From Oceanospirillaceae bacterium (GTDB lineage: Bacteria > Pseudomonadota > Gammaproteobacteria > Pseudomonadales > Oceanobacteraceae), in contig PBNY01000016.1 of NCBI GenBank assembly GCA_002723385.1, positions 1 through 61,704 on the forward strand: a stretch of DNA of 61,704 bases. The letters are read 5' to 3'. Shown here piece after piece: positions 35,439-44,495 of the stretch. Position numbers and translations under genes: made by a program. Within the stretch, counting starts at the first letter, position 1. Each line of letters starts with the position of its first letter. The notes beneath the pieces are model-generated. The model made no database searches. It was not told where the DNA came from and saw only the letters and a list, made by a program, of their open reading frames with translations.

Positions 35439-37094
35439 ATGAAAACCAAGATTCTTCCATCCGCCAACAACGCCTATCAGTATCCCTTGCTGATCAAGAG
35501 CCTGTTGCTGTCCGGTGCCCGTTACGAGCCAAACCGCGAAATTGTCTACGGCGACCACATGCGCTACGACTACCTGACGCTGAACCAGCGCATTCGCAAG
35601 CTCGCCAACGTACTGACCGAAGCCGGTATTGGCGCGGGCGATACCGTTGCCGTGATGGACTGGGACAGCCACCGCTATCTCGAAGCCTACTTTGCTGTGC
35701 CCATGATTGGCGCAGTGCTGCACCACGTGAATATCCGCCTCAGCCCGGATCAGATCGCCTACACCATGCAGCACGCCGAAGACAATCTGGTGCTGGTACA
35801 CAGCGACTTCCAGGCACTGGCCGAGTCACTCGCTGACAAGGTGCCCAGTTGCAAGAACTATATCCAGCTGGTGGATGAAGGCGATGCCAGCGACACCACA
35901 CTGCCATGTCTGGGTGAATACGAGAGCCTGCTGGCCAACGCCAGCGATGAATACGACTTCCCGGATTTTGACGAGAATTCCATCGCTACCACCTTCTACA
36001 CCACCGGCACCACCGGCAATCCCAAGGGCGTGTACTTCAGCCATCGTCAACTGGTGTTGCATACCCTGAACATGGCATCGACGCTGGGGGCTTACGAAGG
36101 TCTGCCGCTGCTGCGCTCGGATGATGTCTATATGCCGATGACGCCGATGTTCCACGTACACGCCTGGGGCGTGCCGTACGTGGCCACCATGATGGGCGTG
36201 AAACAGGTGTATCCGGGCCGTTACGAGCCGAACAAGCTGGTGCGTCTGTTCCACGAAGAAAAAGTCACTTTCTCACACGGTGTGCCCACCGTGCTGCAGA
36301 TGATCCTGCTGTGCGAAGAAGCCCATACCACCGATCTGACTGGCTGGAAGCTGCTCACCGGTGGCAGCGCCCCCACATTGGGACTGGCGAAAGAAATGGC
36401 CAATCGTGGCATCCAGTTCCACACCGCTTACGGCATGTCGGAAACCTGTCCGCTGCTGACCGCCACTTATCTGCACACTGATGAGCGTGAGCTGTCGATG
36501 GACGATCAAATGCCATTACGCATCAAGACTGGCGTTCCGTGCGGCATGGTCGACCTGCGTATCATCGATCCAAACGGTAACGACGTGCCTCACGACGGCG
36601 AGGCCATGGGCGAAGTCGTGGTGCGCGCACCGTGGCTGACTCAGGGCTACAACAAGGAACCGGAAAAAGGCGAAGAACTGTGGGCCGATGGCTGGCTGCA
36701 CACTGGTGACGTCGGCTCCATCGACGACAAGGGCGTGCTGCAAATCAAGGATCGTATCAAGGACGTGATCAAGACCGGCGGCGAGTGGATTTCCTCACTC
36801 GAACTGGAAAGCCTGATCAGCCAGTATCCAAGCATCAGCGAAGTGGCGGTGATTGGTGTACCTGACGACAAATGGGACGAGCGCCCGATGGCCATGGTCG
36901 TACCAGTGAAAGGTGAGAACCCCGAGGTGGCAGACATTCAGGAACACCTGAAACAGTTTGTGGAATCTGGCCGCATCAACAAATGGGCCATCCCCCAGGA
37001 TATTCGCATCGTGGCTGAAATTCCGAAAACCAGCGTTGGCAAGATCAACAAGAAGTGGATTCGGGAGCAGGATCAGCAAACCCGTCAGGCCTGA
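35439..37094 (+). CDS. Fatty-acid-type acyl-CoA ligase (AMP-forming)
   Basis: 551 residues. The AMP-binding signature YTTGTTGNPKGVYFSHRQ is at about residues 188-205. GMSETCPLL, GWLHTGDVG and the hinge DRIKDVIKTGGEWIS follow in order, and the C-terminal catalytic Lys is in KTSVGKINKKW. It is closest in style to medium/long-chain or methylmercaptopropionate-type ligases; the exact acid is not predictable. It forms acyl-CoA for beta-oxidation, fitting the two fad modules in this window. Located 12 bases after the binding-protein gene, so co-transcribed, and followed by an intrinsic terminator. Confidence 0.9.
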   Translation: MKTKILPSANNAYQYPLLIKSLLLSGARYEPNREIVYGDHMRYDYLTLNQRIRKLANVLTEAGIGAGDTVAVMDWDSHRYLEAYFAVPMIGAVLHHVNIRLSPDQIAYTMQHAEDNLVLVHSDFQALAESLADKVPSCKNYIQLVDEGDASDTTLPCLGEYESLLANASDEYDFPDFDENSIATTFYTTGTTGNPKGVYFSHRQLVLHTLNMASTLGAYEGLPLLRSDDVYMPMTPMFHVHAWGVPYVATMMGVKQVYPGRYEPNKLVRLFHEEKVTFSHGVPTVLQMILLCEEAHTTDLTGWKLLTGGSAPTLGLAKEMANRGIQFHTAYGMSETCPLLTATYLHTDERELSMDDQMPLRIKTGVPCGMVDLRIIDPNGNDVPHDGEAMGEVVVRAPWLTQGYNKEPEKGEELWADGWLHTGDVGSIDDKGVLQIKDRIKDVIKTGGEWISSLELESLISQYPSISEVAVIGVPDDKWDERPMAMVVPVKGENPEVADIQEHLKQFVESGRINKWAIPQDIRIVAEIPKTSVGKINKKWIREQDQQTRQA

Positions 37095-37181
37095 CGTCGC
37101 AGCCAGTTCGTCACCTGTACTTTTTACTCTCTCCTCTGGGGTTGTCACCCCGACTCCAGAGGTTTTGCACAGTCTGTGCAC

Positions 37182-37210
37182 GCCAGCTGGAGGAACCGGC
37201 TGGCTTTTTT
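37182..37210 (+). terminator. Intrinsic terminator after the acyl-CoA ligase
   Basis: GCCAGC (37182-37187), an 11-base loop, GCTGGC (37199-37204), then six T. It sits between the convergent ligase and NADAR genes. Confidence 0.85.
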
Positions 37211-37244
37211 CGTTTTGACGGCCCATTGGATATGGCTGCGTACT

Positions 37245-37709
37245 CTAAGCTGATTCTTCCCTCAGCTTGTCACGAATATCCATCAGCATTTGGCCATACG
37301 CATTCTTGCCTCTGAGATCCCGACCAACACCCCAGAAGTAGTCGTACTGGCTCACTTCGGAAATGGCTATATCGCCAGAATCCAACAGCAGTTGCGCAAT
37401 TTCCGGGTAAGTGCGGCACTTGATGTAAGTCGCACGTGTCATCATCGTTACCTTGACCTGATCCCAGTCTTTCCGCTTCTTCTGCCACCAGCTCTTACCC
37501 AGTTTGGCGGCGTCTTGCGGGCTAGCCGATTGACGGATTTTCTCAACGTAAGCCGGGTCAACGTAGCGCATGGCATTGAAATAGTGCTCAACCGAAGGCC
37601 ATGTGAATCCATCCAGTTCAAACGCGTGCGGGGAGTAAGAAGCTAACGGGTCATCGACATCCGTTCGACACACCGTCAGTAATTCTTTCTCTTTGTGACC
37701 AAATAACAT
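37245..37709 (-). CDS. NADAR-family (YbiA/RibX-like) protein
   Basis: 154 residues. The motifs SYSPHAFELDGFTWPSVEHYFNAMRY near residue 24, KRKDWDQVKVTMM, and the terminal YFWGVGRDLRGKNAYGQ are the NADAR (DUF1768) signature. Members hydrolyse N-glycosidic bonds, as with riboflavin pathway intermediates in YbiA, or are predicted in ADP-ribose and phage-defence pathways. Here the gene stands alone with no rib or defence genes nearby, so a housekeeping metabolite-repair role is more likely. The ATG has only a weak AGGG upstream. Confidence 0.88.
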   Translation of the reverse strand: MLFGHKEKELLTVCRTDVDDPLASYSPHAFELDGFTWPSVEHYFNAMRYVDPAYVEKIRQSASPQDAAKLGKSWWQKKRKDWDQVKVTMMTRATYIKCRTYPEIAQLLLDSGDIAISEVSQYDYFWGVGRDLRGKNAYGQMLMDIRDKLREESA

Positions 37710-37864
37710 AGCGATGACCCTGATTGCGCGCCCAATTGCGAAGATTCATTCAGAATTATATCGACGATTGATGAAAGCAACACAGCAATGATCATCTCTT
37801 CGTCCATACCGAACATATCAGCACCAACCAAAGACGTCGCTATCGCGGTAAAGTGCGCAAACAA

Positions 37865-37884
37865 ACTGGCCGCTACTGCGGCCA
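37865..37884 (-). terminator. Hairpin after the choline/betaine binding-protein gene
   Basis: CTGGCCGC-TACT-GCGGCCAG, eight perfect pairs with a four-base loop, 26 bases after the binding-protein stop on the minus strand. Only a short TTTG follows, so termination would be modest. Confidence 0.5.
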
Positions 37885-37909
37885 GCTCGAATTCCAAAAA
37901 GAAAACGCC

Positions 37910-38866
37910 TCAGCGACCCCAGGTGACTTCCAGACTGGATACCAGCGACTGGTGATTCACCGGCTTGCCATCCAGACCGGTGACGCCATTCAACCAGCGC
38001 ACAACATGATCCGGGTTGTCATGCATCCACATCCGCACAGCCCGATCCACCGGCACAAACTCGTTGCTGATCTTGTCCATGATGGCCTCTTCGATGGGGG
38101 CTTCAAACACCAGGTTGTTCAGGAAGCGCGCCAGATTTGGACAGTTCTGATCCAGCCCCTTGCGGATACTGGTGTTGACGGTAGCCTTGCCGTATTCCGG
38201 CCCAAAGAACTCGTCACCGCCACTCAGGTACTTCAGGGAGAAATGCTGGTTCATTGGATGCGGTGCCCAACCGAGGAAGACGATCCACTCGCCTTTTCGA
38301 ACCCGGCCTTTTACCTGCGCCAGCATCAGTCGTTCAGAGGTTTCGATCAGCTCAAATTTGCTCAGACCGAAGGCATTGGTTTTGATCATTTCCAGCACGG
38401 CGGCATTACCACTGCTGCCTTTTTCCAGCCCGTAGATTCGGCCATCGAACTTGTCGTGGAATTTTGCGATATCAGCGAAGTCTCGTACGCCCTGTTCGTA
38501 GACATAATCCGGTACCGCCAACGTCCAGCGCGCATCATCCAGGTTGGCAGCCAGGGTTTTGACGCTGCCGCTGCCGTAAAATGGACCAGCAACATCAATC
38601 ATGGCCGGCGTCCAGTACCCCAAAAACGCATCGATATTGCCGCCTTGCATTTGCTCAAAGACCTGAGGCGTGGCTGGCTGATTACTCAGTTCCACCCGAT
38701 AGCCAAGTCGATCAAGCAACTCCTTGGCAATGCCATTGGCAACGTGCAGGTCAGTCCAATCCACCACTCCCAATCGCACATCCCGGCAGTGTTGCTCCGG
38801 TTGCCCTGTGGCCCAGACGGGCTGAGCCAGTATCAGCAGCAGCAAACCTCGTATAACTGCGTTCAT
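37910..38866 (-). CDS. Glycine-betaine/choline-type ABC substrate-binding protein
   Basis: 318 residues with a signal peptide (LLLLILAQPVWA) and GAGGT before the ATG. The mature protein fits the OpuAC/ProX/ChoX fold: VRLGVVDWTDLHVANGIAKELL, IDAFLGYWTPAM and IVFLGWAPHPMN. The Trp/Tyr residues in these motifs usually form the aromatic cage for quaternary amines. No ATPase or permease gene is next to it, so it works with a transporter encoded elsewhere. The nearest upstream gene on the strand is an outer-membrane protein 183 bases away. Confidence 0.88.
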   Translation of the reverse strand: MNAVIRGLLLLILAQPVWATGQPEQHCRDVRLGVVDWTDLHVANGIAKELLDRLGYRVELSNQPATPQVFEQMQGGNIDAFLGYWTPAMIDVAGPFYGSGSVKTLAANLDDARWTLAVPDYVYEQGVRDFADIAKFHDKFDGRIYGLEKGSSGNAAVLEMIKTNAFGLSKFELIETSERLMLAQVKGRVRKGEWIVFLGWAPHPMNQHFSLKYLSGGDEFFGPEYGKATVNTSIRKGLDQNCPNLARFLNNLVFEAPIEEAIMDKISNEFVPVDRAVRMWMHDNPDHVVRWLNGVTGLDGKPVNHQSLVSSLEVTWGR

Positions 38867-39048
38867 AAAGTACCTCGCATAAGAATATTAGTTATGCAAT
38901 GAGCTTATGAACATCAATGAGTTGATTCATTACCTCAATGGAGAGACCGCTACCGGGTTAATCCCAAAGAGGTAAGGATTCTAAAAAGAGTGGTTGCTGT
39001 AACTATCTGAAATAACTGGCTCAGGAAAAGCCGTCAGTGAGCAGGCCA

Positions 39049-40566
39049 TCAGAACTTCCAGGTAGCCTGAAGATAGCTGTACAACGCGCTTTCCGGCACC
39101 GGTTCTGCACGTGGAGTTCCGCCCGCCAGTTCGGCTTTACTGGCCGCCTTGCTGGCGTAAGTCCCCAGTTTCAGCCACGCAGCGCCGGTCTCGACATCCA
39201 CCGAGCGGGTGGCTTTCCAGCGCCAGCGGAATTCCGGCTGCTGGCCCACGAAGTCGCCGGACTCCCCCGAGGCATCGCGGTAACCGGAACCAACCCAGGC
39301 ATCGCGATCTGACGCCAGCTGATACCAGCGCCATGCCAGCATGATTTCTGAAGATGGCGAAGGTTTGAACACCGCCCGAACAGCAGGCGAGGCTATATTC
39401 GAGCGGGCAAAGCTGCCAAAGATACCGGTCGGCCCGAAGTCAAAACGACGCGCCCCGTAGAGCGTGTCGAAACGATTGTTGCGTTCGTCATCGGGTTTGA
39501 GATCTCCGCTGGCATGATCATATTGCAATTTCAGCTGCCATTGCCAACGAGTCCGAAACTGGTAACCCAACTCCAGATGATAGAACCAGGCATCGTGATC
39601 CAGATCGGTCCGATCCGCTTCATCGGCGGTCAATCGAGACGTACCCGACTGCCGCGCCAGTTCCAGATCGAAGTCCACCTGGCCCGGTTGGCTCGTCAGG
39701 TATAACCGGCCTGCCAGCGTGGTGATGTTGCGATTGCGGGTTTCCAGACGCGACGTGTCGGCTTCCCGGAGCTTGAACCATTGTGCGCTGCCACGAATCC
39801 GCCCCTTCAACACATAGCCATCCGCACTCAGCCCCAGCAGCTGCACATGCAATGACGACTTGTCCGCCTCGTGCTGGTTGTTCTCCAGATCCACCCGTGT
39901 GTCGGGGTAACGACTGACCGGGTAAAAAACCAGCCCTTCCACTCTTGCCTTGCTGTACCTGAGGTTCGAGACCAGATGCAGGCCATCGAAGGTATTAAAC
40001 GTATTGCGATAGCGATTGCGAGCCATCAGGCGACGGGAGCCGATATCGAGCGTCTGGCGACCGAAGTTGATCTCATGATCGCTGATTTGCCAGGGCAGCA
40101 AATCGGAACGCACGCTCACACGCGCCTGTACCGCTTCCAGCGTGTTGACCGTGGCGGTGGTCAGTGTGGTGTCGTCATCAGAGGAAAAGTGACGGGAATC
40201 GGTCAGCTCCAGCACAAAATTGCTGCTGTTCTGAAAACGGGTAAAGGGGATGGAAAAAGTGAAATCCGTACGTGTGGCGAGAATCTGGTCAGTGCCGTGA
40301 CCCGCAGCGCGATACTGGTCATCCAGGCTTTCGATGCGCCCGCGCAGGTTTCCATCCAGATGGATCGTGCCCGGCATCAGCAAGGGCCGGTTGGTCAGGC
40401 CATCCGCATGGATAGACGACGAACCGGCAAGCACCATCAGACCAGCCAAACGAATGCCACGCCGCAACGACCGTCGAACAGGGATATTGGTATTCGATGC
40501 TGCTGTTGCACTGGCAAGCGTCAAATGACTGCTTGGGTTTCCGCGATACCGCGCCACGGTAAACAT
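39049..40566 (-). CDS. AlgE-type (alginate-export family) outer-membrane protein
   Basis: 505 residues with GGAG seven bases before the ATG. A long N-terminal region (about 30 polar residues) precedes a signal-like segment RRGIRLAGLMVLAGSSSIHA. The mature part alternates strands rich in Arg, Tyr and Trp (LRGRIESLDDQYRAAG, INFGRQTLDIGSRRLMARNR, FDGLHLVSNL) and ends in a C-terminal Phe (YLQATWKF), as expected for a beta-barrel. The pattern matches the alginate_exp family, though no other alginate genes are present, so the substrate is uncertain; many marine relatives serve as generic porins. Confidence 0.8.
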   Translation of the reverse strand: MFTVARYRGNPSSHLTLASATAASNTNIPVRRSLRRGIRLAGLMVLAGSSSIHADGLTNRPLLMPGTIHLDGNLRGRIESLDDQYRAAGHGTDQILATRTDFTFSIPFTRFQNSSNFVLELTDSRHFSSDDDTTLTTATVNTLEAVQARVSVRSDLLPWQISDHEINFGRQTLDIGSRRLMARNRYRNTFNTFDGLHLVSNLRYSKARVEGLVFYPVSRYPDTRVDLENNQHEADKSSLHVQLLGLSADGYVLKGRIRGSAQWFKLREADTSRLETRNRNITTLAGRLYLTSQPGQVDFDLELARQSGTSRLTADEADRTDLDHDAWFYHLELGYQFRTRWQWQLKLQYDHASGDLKPDDERNNRFDTLYGARRFDFGPTGIFGSFARSNIASPAVRAVFKPSPSSEIMLAWRWYQLASDRDAWVGSGYRDASGESGDFVGQQPEFRWRWKATRSVDVETGAAWLKLGTYASKAASKAELAGGTPRAEPVPESALYSYLQATWKF

Positions 40567-40651
40567 TGGCCACTCCCATTCCTGTTAGCTGTCCCTGGAG
40601 AGTGTAACCAATGTTAACCATTGTGGTGCACTGTTTTAGCGAACCGAGTGC

Positions 40652-40981
40652 TTACTCCGCTGCAATCGCCTGATTCTTGAGCATCATGGCTTTTTCATAG
40701 GTCTGCAGGTTGCTGACATTGGAATAGCCCAGGTAATTCAGCGCTTTCACGGCCAGAGATGCACGACGGCCAGAGCGGCCATAAAGGTAGATGGTCGCAT
40801 CCTTGTCGACATCCAGTTGTGCCATATAACCTTCGACGTCGGTGTAAGGCACGTGCTTGGCGCCTTCAACGTGTCCGTCGCGGTATTCCGACTGGGTACG
40901 CACATCAATCCAGACCGGTTCGGCCATGGCGCCTGCGGCAAAGACAAGAGCCAGAGAGCTCAGCAGATATTTGATTTTCAT
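40652..40981 (-). CDS. Exported rhodanese-fold protein lacking the catalytic Cys
   Basis: 109 residues from the ATG at 40981 (AAGGAG upstream; an earlier GTG is too close). Signal peptide MKIKYLLSSLALVFAAGAMA, then a single rhodanese domain: WIDVRTQSEYRDGHVEGAKHVP is the CH2A-type start. The active-site loop reads YLYGRSGRR, where the family has Cys at the first position of C-x-x-G-x-R; here Gly68 (codon GGC) takes its place. It is therefore probably not a sulfurtransferase, unless the base is a sequencing error (TGC would restore Cys). PspE-like proteins act in the periplasm. Monocistronic. Confidence 0.88.
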   Translation of the reverse strand: MKIKYLLSSLALVFAAGAMAEPVWIDVRTQSEYRDGHVEGAKHVPYTDVEGYMAQLDVDKDATIYLYGRSGRRASLAVKALNYLGYSNVSNLQTYEKAMMLKNQAIAAE

Positions 40982-41411
40982 GATCGACACTCCTTCGAAG
41001 GAACAAACTTGATTAACTTACGACCACACAGTCGGCACTGTGCGATGAAAAATTACTCAATCCTGTGGAACAGCCTGATTCAGCGGCAATACAGGCCAAT
41101 CAGGACATTTAGGTCAATAAATTGCTTGTCGAGAGGGTTATTGTTGACATGCAGGAACAGTACACAAATCAACCATGAATGTTTATTGATATGTGCCTTA
41201 AAAACCGACAGAAGGTAGCAAAAAAGGACAAATAGCCGACCAAAGTGACGGATTGCACGTCCCGTCCCTGAGTGAGCACGATGTGTGCTATGGGCTTCCT
41301 ATTTGGTCTACATCAAGGCAAAGGGCTTCCTGTGTTAACATCTGAATATCTTTGCCGTGATCACGGCCATCAACAACGCCAATAACGACTCCAACAGCAG
41401 GGCTCTACCGC
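40982..41411. promoter_or_regulatory. Non-coding divergent region with direct repeats
   Basis: About 430 bases between the rhodanese-fold gene and a small Cys-rich gene contain no plausible gene. GGGCTTCCT occurs twice in the same direction (41292-41300 and 41323-41331), 31 bases apart, or three helical turns, which would place two regulator molecules on one face. No unambiguous promoter boxes were found. Confidence 0.3.
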
Positions 41412-41567
41412 ATGAAAGAGAAACCACTTCCACCCGGCGACTACGAATGTTGTGAAAGCGGTTGCGACCGCTGTGTCTGGGATATCTACCGAGAAGATTT
41501 GCAGGAATGGGAGCAACAACAGAAAGCCCAGGACAGCAAGGCCGAAAGCCAGCCGGTTGCTCAATAA
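41412..41567 (+). CDS. Small oxidoreductase-like Cys-rich protein
   Basis: 51 residues. The sequence has PPGDYECCESGCDRCVWDIY, with four Cys in C-C-x3-C-x2-C spacing followed by W-D-Y. This is the hallmark of the short oxidoreductase-like (PF09791-type) family, usually a 50-70-residue protein of unknown function that may bind a metal or iron-sulfur cluster. The last third is Gln/Glu/Lys rich. Start ATG at 41412; the ribosome site is not strong. It is convergent with the LysR gene at 41585. Confidence 0.75.
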   Translation: MKEKPLPPGDYECCESGCDRCVWDIYREDLQEWEQQQKAQDSKAESQPVAQ

Positions 41568-41584
41568 ATTTCTGGACGGTTCGG

Positions 41585-42547
41585 TCAGCCCGAACCCTTT
41601 GTCATGGCCATCAGGTCATCACGCAGACGCTGCGCCAGCACGTCGATGAAGGCGCGTGTCTTTCCCGGTTGACCCAACTGTCCCAACCACTGTCCTTGCT
41701 CTCGCATCTCGCGATGGAGAATCTGCACCGGGCGTGACGGCGGCTCAAATTCTGTCAGCAGCACCGTCAGCGCACCTTCCATCAAGTGTCTGTGAATCTG
41801 ATAGGAATTGATTCGGGTGATCCCCAGCCCCGCAACCGCCGCTTCGATGGCCGAGTCATTGGTGGTGACCGTCAGACGGGGTTCAATCATCACTCGTTGT
41901 TCTACCGCAGCATAGTCTCCCACCCGACGACGATAAAAACGCCAATATCCTCCACGACCGGCACCCGCCGTTGACGCAATCAGATTGTGATCAGCCAGTT
42001 GATCCGGATTGTCAGGAACGCCGTTCCGCGCCAAATAGCCGGGTGATGCCACCAGCAACGAACGAATGTCACCGACTTTCAACGCTCGGTCACTGGAGTC
42101 CGGTAGATGTCCGATTCGGACAGCAACATCAATCCCCTCTTCAACCAGCCCCACCACCCGATCCAGAAACAGGGCGTTCACCGTCACGTCGGGATAACGA
42201 TTCAGATATTCGGTAATCACAGGCAGCACATGTATGCGCCCAAACAACACCGGCGCAGTGACCGTCAGGGTTCCACGAGGCTCGGCATTCTGACCCATGG
42301 CCGATGCGTCTGCCGCCTCAATCTCCGCCAGAATCCGGCGCACATCATCCAGATAACGCTGGCCGGTGTCGGTAAGCCGCACCCGTCGCGTGGTTCGGTG
42401 CAACAGGGTGACTCCCAGTTCCAGTTCGAGCGCAGCGATGGCTCGTGTTACTGCGGGTGGCGACAAGCCCAGTTTTCGAGCCGCTGGCGCAAACCCCTGA
42501 GCATCGGCAACCGCTACAAAGACCTGCATTTGATGCAGTCGATCCAT
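41585..42547 (-). CDS. LysR-family transcriptional regulator
   Basis: 320 residues from the ATG at 42547 (an upstream alternative start has no ribosome site). The N-terminal helix-turn-helix MDRLHQMQVFVAVADAQGFA through LGLSPPAVTRAIAALELELG is typical, and a LysR effector domain follows. It is divergent, with 104 bases between starts, from a pyridoxamine-oxidase-like gene and a DUF1348 gene that it probably controls. The start-proximal region carries an ATTCTT-N9-AAGAAT candidate operator. Confidence 0.92.
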   Translation of the reverse strand: MDRLHQMQVFVAVADAQGFAPAARKLGLSPPAVTRAIAALELELGVTLLHRTTRRVRLTDTGQRYLDDVRRILAEIEAADASAMGQNAEPRGTLTVTAPVLFGRIHVLPVITEYLNRYPDVTVNALFLDRVVGLVEEGIDVAVRIGHLPDSSDRALKVGDIRSLLVASPGYLARNGVPDNPDQLADHNLIASTAGAGRGGYWRFYRRRVGDYAAVEQRVMIEPRLTVTTNDSAIEAAVAGLGITRINSYQIHRHLMEGALTVLLTEFEPPSRPVQILHREMREQGQWLGQLGQPGKTRAFIDVLAQRLRDDLMAMTKGSG

Positions 42548-42589
42548 CACTATTCCTCCCCACGTAACAATCAATTAATTACAACAAGG

Positions 42590-42610
42590 ATTCTTATCGC
42601 TGAAAAGAAT
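42590..42610. promoter_or_regulatory. Candidate LysR operator ATTCTT-N9-AAGAAT
   Basis: A 21-base dyad (arms six bases, perfect) that fits the T-N11-A idea for LysR sites, lying between the LysR gene and the pyridoxamine-oxidase-like gene. A second dyad TCACTAT / ATAGTGA (42547-42553 and 42615-42621) brackets it. Confidence 0.4.
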
Positions 42611-42651
42611 GCACATAGTGAAAACAGGAAGCCGGACAACAGGAGCCAGCC

Positions 42652-43251
42652 ATGCCACATCGCTATGCCGAACTCGCCTTTACCCCCACCATCCGGGCAC
42701 TGCAGCAACAGCTGGGCAGTCGTGACATGTACGCACGCTTCGACGATGGCCCGGACAAGCACCACGAATTCCGCGCACGAGAGACCAGGTTTATTGAGCA
42801 ACGCGACAGCGTTTACATGGCCACAGTCAACGAAGAAGGCTGGCCTTACCTGCAACATCGCGGTGGGCCTGCAGGTTTCGTGAAAATACTGGACGCTCAC
42901 ACGTTGGGCTTTGCTGATTATTCCGGCAATCGTCAGTACATCACCACAGGCAACCTGGCCAACAACACCAGGGTATCGCTGTTTTTTATGGACTACCCCA
43001 ACCGTCGGCGACTCAAACTGATGGGACGTGCGGAAGTACTCCAGCCCGATGATCCCAAACTGCGCCAGCTGGTGGACCCGACCTACCCGGTCAGTATCGA
43101 ACGCGGATTTCTGATTCATCTGGTCGCGTTCGACTGGAATTGTCCGCAGCACATCACACGCCGCTACACCGAATCCGATGTTCAACAACTCATCGACGAA
43201 GCCGTTCGCCAGGCACTCAAACACGCACAAGGAGATATCCCGCATGACTGA
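42652..43251 (+). CDS. Pyridoxamine 5'-phosphate oxidase-family FMN/F420-type protein
   Basis: 199 residues. The split-barrel flavin-binding pattern is visible: [30 protein letters not shown] near residue 50, then [41 protein letters not shown]. This is the PNPOx-like branch common in marine bacteria, thought to act on small electrophiles rather than make PLP. It overlaps the next gene by eight bases (ATGACTGA), so they are co-translated. Divergent from the LysR gene. Confidence 0.88.
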   Translation: MPHRYAELAFTPTIRALQQQLGSRDMYARFDDGPDKHHEFRARETRFIEQRDSVYMATVNEEGWPYLQHRGGPAGFVKILDAHTLGFADYSGNRQYITTGNLANNTRVSLFFMDYPNRRRLKLMGRAEVLQPDDPKLRQLVDPTYPVSIERGFLIHLVAFDWNCPQHITRRYTESDVQQLIDEAVRQALKHAQGDIPHD

Positions 43252-43756
43252 CACACCGCAATCAGGATCAACCCTATCCAGACCACCCCAGGAGCCACGA
43301 CCACCTCTGCCCCCGTTTACCGAGGACACGGCGAAGCAAAAAGTTCGCATGGCTGAAAATGCCTGGAATACACGTAACCCGGAGACCATCAGCCTCGCCT
43401 ACACACCCGATAGCCGATGGCGGAACCGCGACCAGTTCCCAACCGGGCGTGCCGAGATCGTTGAATTCCTGAGCGCCAAATGGCAACGCGAACAGCAATA
43501 CCGTCTGATCAAGGAACTGTGGGCCTACACAGACAACCGCATTGCGGTTCGATTTGCCTACGAGTGGCACGATACCAACGGCCAGTGGTTCCGCAGCTAC
43601 GGCAACGAAAACTGGGAATTTGACAGCAGCGGCCTGATGCAAACACGTCATGCCAGCATCAACGACCTTGCTATCGACGAGTCCGAGCGCCTGTTTCACT
43701 GGCCTCAGGGCGTTCGCCCGGAAGATCACCCGGAGCTGTCAGACCTCGGGCTATAG
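43244..43756 (+). CDS. DUF1348 (NTF2-like) protein
   Basis: 170 residues from the ATG at 43244, overlapping the previous stop. After a Pro-rich N-terminus of about 30 residues, the DUF1348 pattern [40 protein letters not shown], and [20 protein letters not shown] is clear. The fold is a SnoaL-type cone. Function unknown; often paired with PNPOx-like or alkylhydroperoxidase genes, which fits a stress or detoxification role. Confidence 0.88.
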   Translation: MTDTPQSGSTLSRPPQEPRPPLPPFTEDTAKQKVRMAENAWNTRNPETISLAYTPDSRWRNRDQFPTGRAEIVEFLSAKWQREQQYRLIKELWAYTDNRIAVRFAYEWHDTNGQWFRSYGNENWEFDSSGLMQTRHASINDLAIDESERLFHWPQGVRPEDHPELSDLGL

Positions 43757-43809
43757 CCAGTTTCACAAGGCAGCGCTACCATCAGGCCTTCTGACCAGGA
43801 GGGCCGCTT

Positions 43810-44472
43810 ATGTCCAAGACACAGCCAGAAGACTTGCCACTGATACGGAGCCTGACCGACCGGGGGCGCAAGGCCCTGTTACAGGGTGCTGCATATGCCG
43901 ACTGTCTGCCAACCGACGTGATTTTGCGTCAGGGGCAGCAAGCTTCCGGGGCTTACATCGTGTTGCAGGGACGTCTGCGGGTGTATTCCGTCTGCCCCAA
44001 TGGCAATGAGGCCACGCTCTACACCATCGAACCCGGTGAAACCTGTGTATTGGCGCTGAACTGTCTGTTTAACGATTTGCTCTACCCGGCCTGGGTCGAA
44101 TCTGAAGCGGATACCAGAGTGATGGTCATTCCCGGCCCGCTATACCGCTCCCTGTTTCACACCGAACCGGAAATTCAGGACATGACGGTTCGCACGCTCT
44201 CAACCCTGGTATTCCGTTTGATGGGCGAGCTGAACAATGTTCACGGACTCACCGTGCGCCAGCGGTTGGCGCGCTTTCTGTTGACCCGTTCCAACCAGCA
44301 AAGCATCCTGCAAATGACTCAACAACAGATGGCCCAACACCTCAGTACCAGCCGCGAAGTGGTAGCACGCCAGCTGCTGGAACTGGCGGCGCAAAACCTG
44401 ATTGAAACCGGGCGCGGCCAGCTCAAACTGCTGGATACCGACGGCTTGCGCGCCATCGCTACCGGACAGTAA
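43810..44472 (+). CDS. Crp/Fnr-family transcriptional regulator
   Basis: 220 residues with AGGAGG seven bases before the ATG. An N-terminal cyclic-nucleotide-type beta roll (VILRQGQQASGAYIVLQGRLRVY) is followed by a long dimer helix and a winged helix-turn-helix (MTQQQMAQHLSTSREVVARQLLELAAQNLIE). The segment GETCVLALNCLF has two Cys at a position that, in related regulators, can be a redox or sulfur sensor, and residues needed for cAMP binding are not obvious. It likely controls the adjacent DUF2892 gene through the palindrome at 44496-44511. Confidence 0.88.
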   Translation: MSKTQPEDLPLIRSLTDRGRKALLQGAAYADCLPTDVILRQGQQASGAYIVLQGRLRVYSVCPNGNEATLYTIEPGETCVLALNCLFNDLLYPAWVESEADTRVMVIPGPLYRSLFHTEPEIQDMTVRTLSTLVFRLMGELNNVHGLTVRQRLARFLLTRSNQQSILQMTQQQMAQHLSTSREVVARQLLELAAQNLIETGRGQLKLLDTDGLRAIATGQ

Positions 44473-44495
44473 TCAGGCAAAAAAATCCCGTCTTG

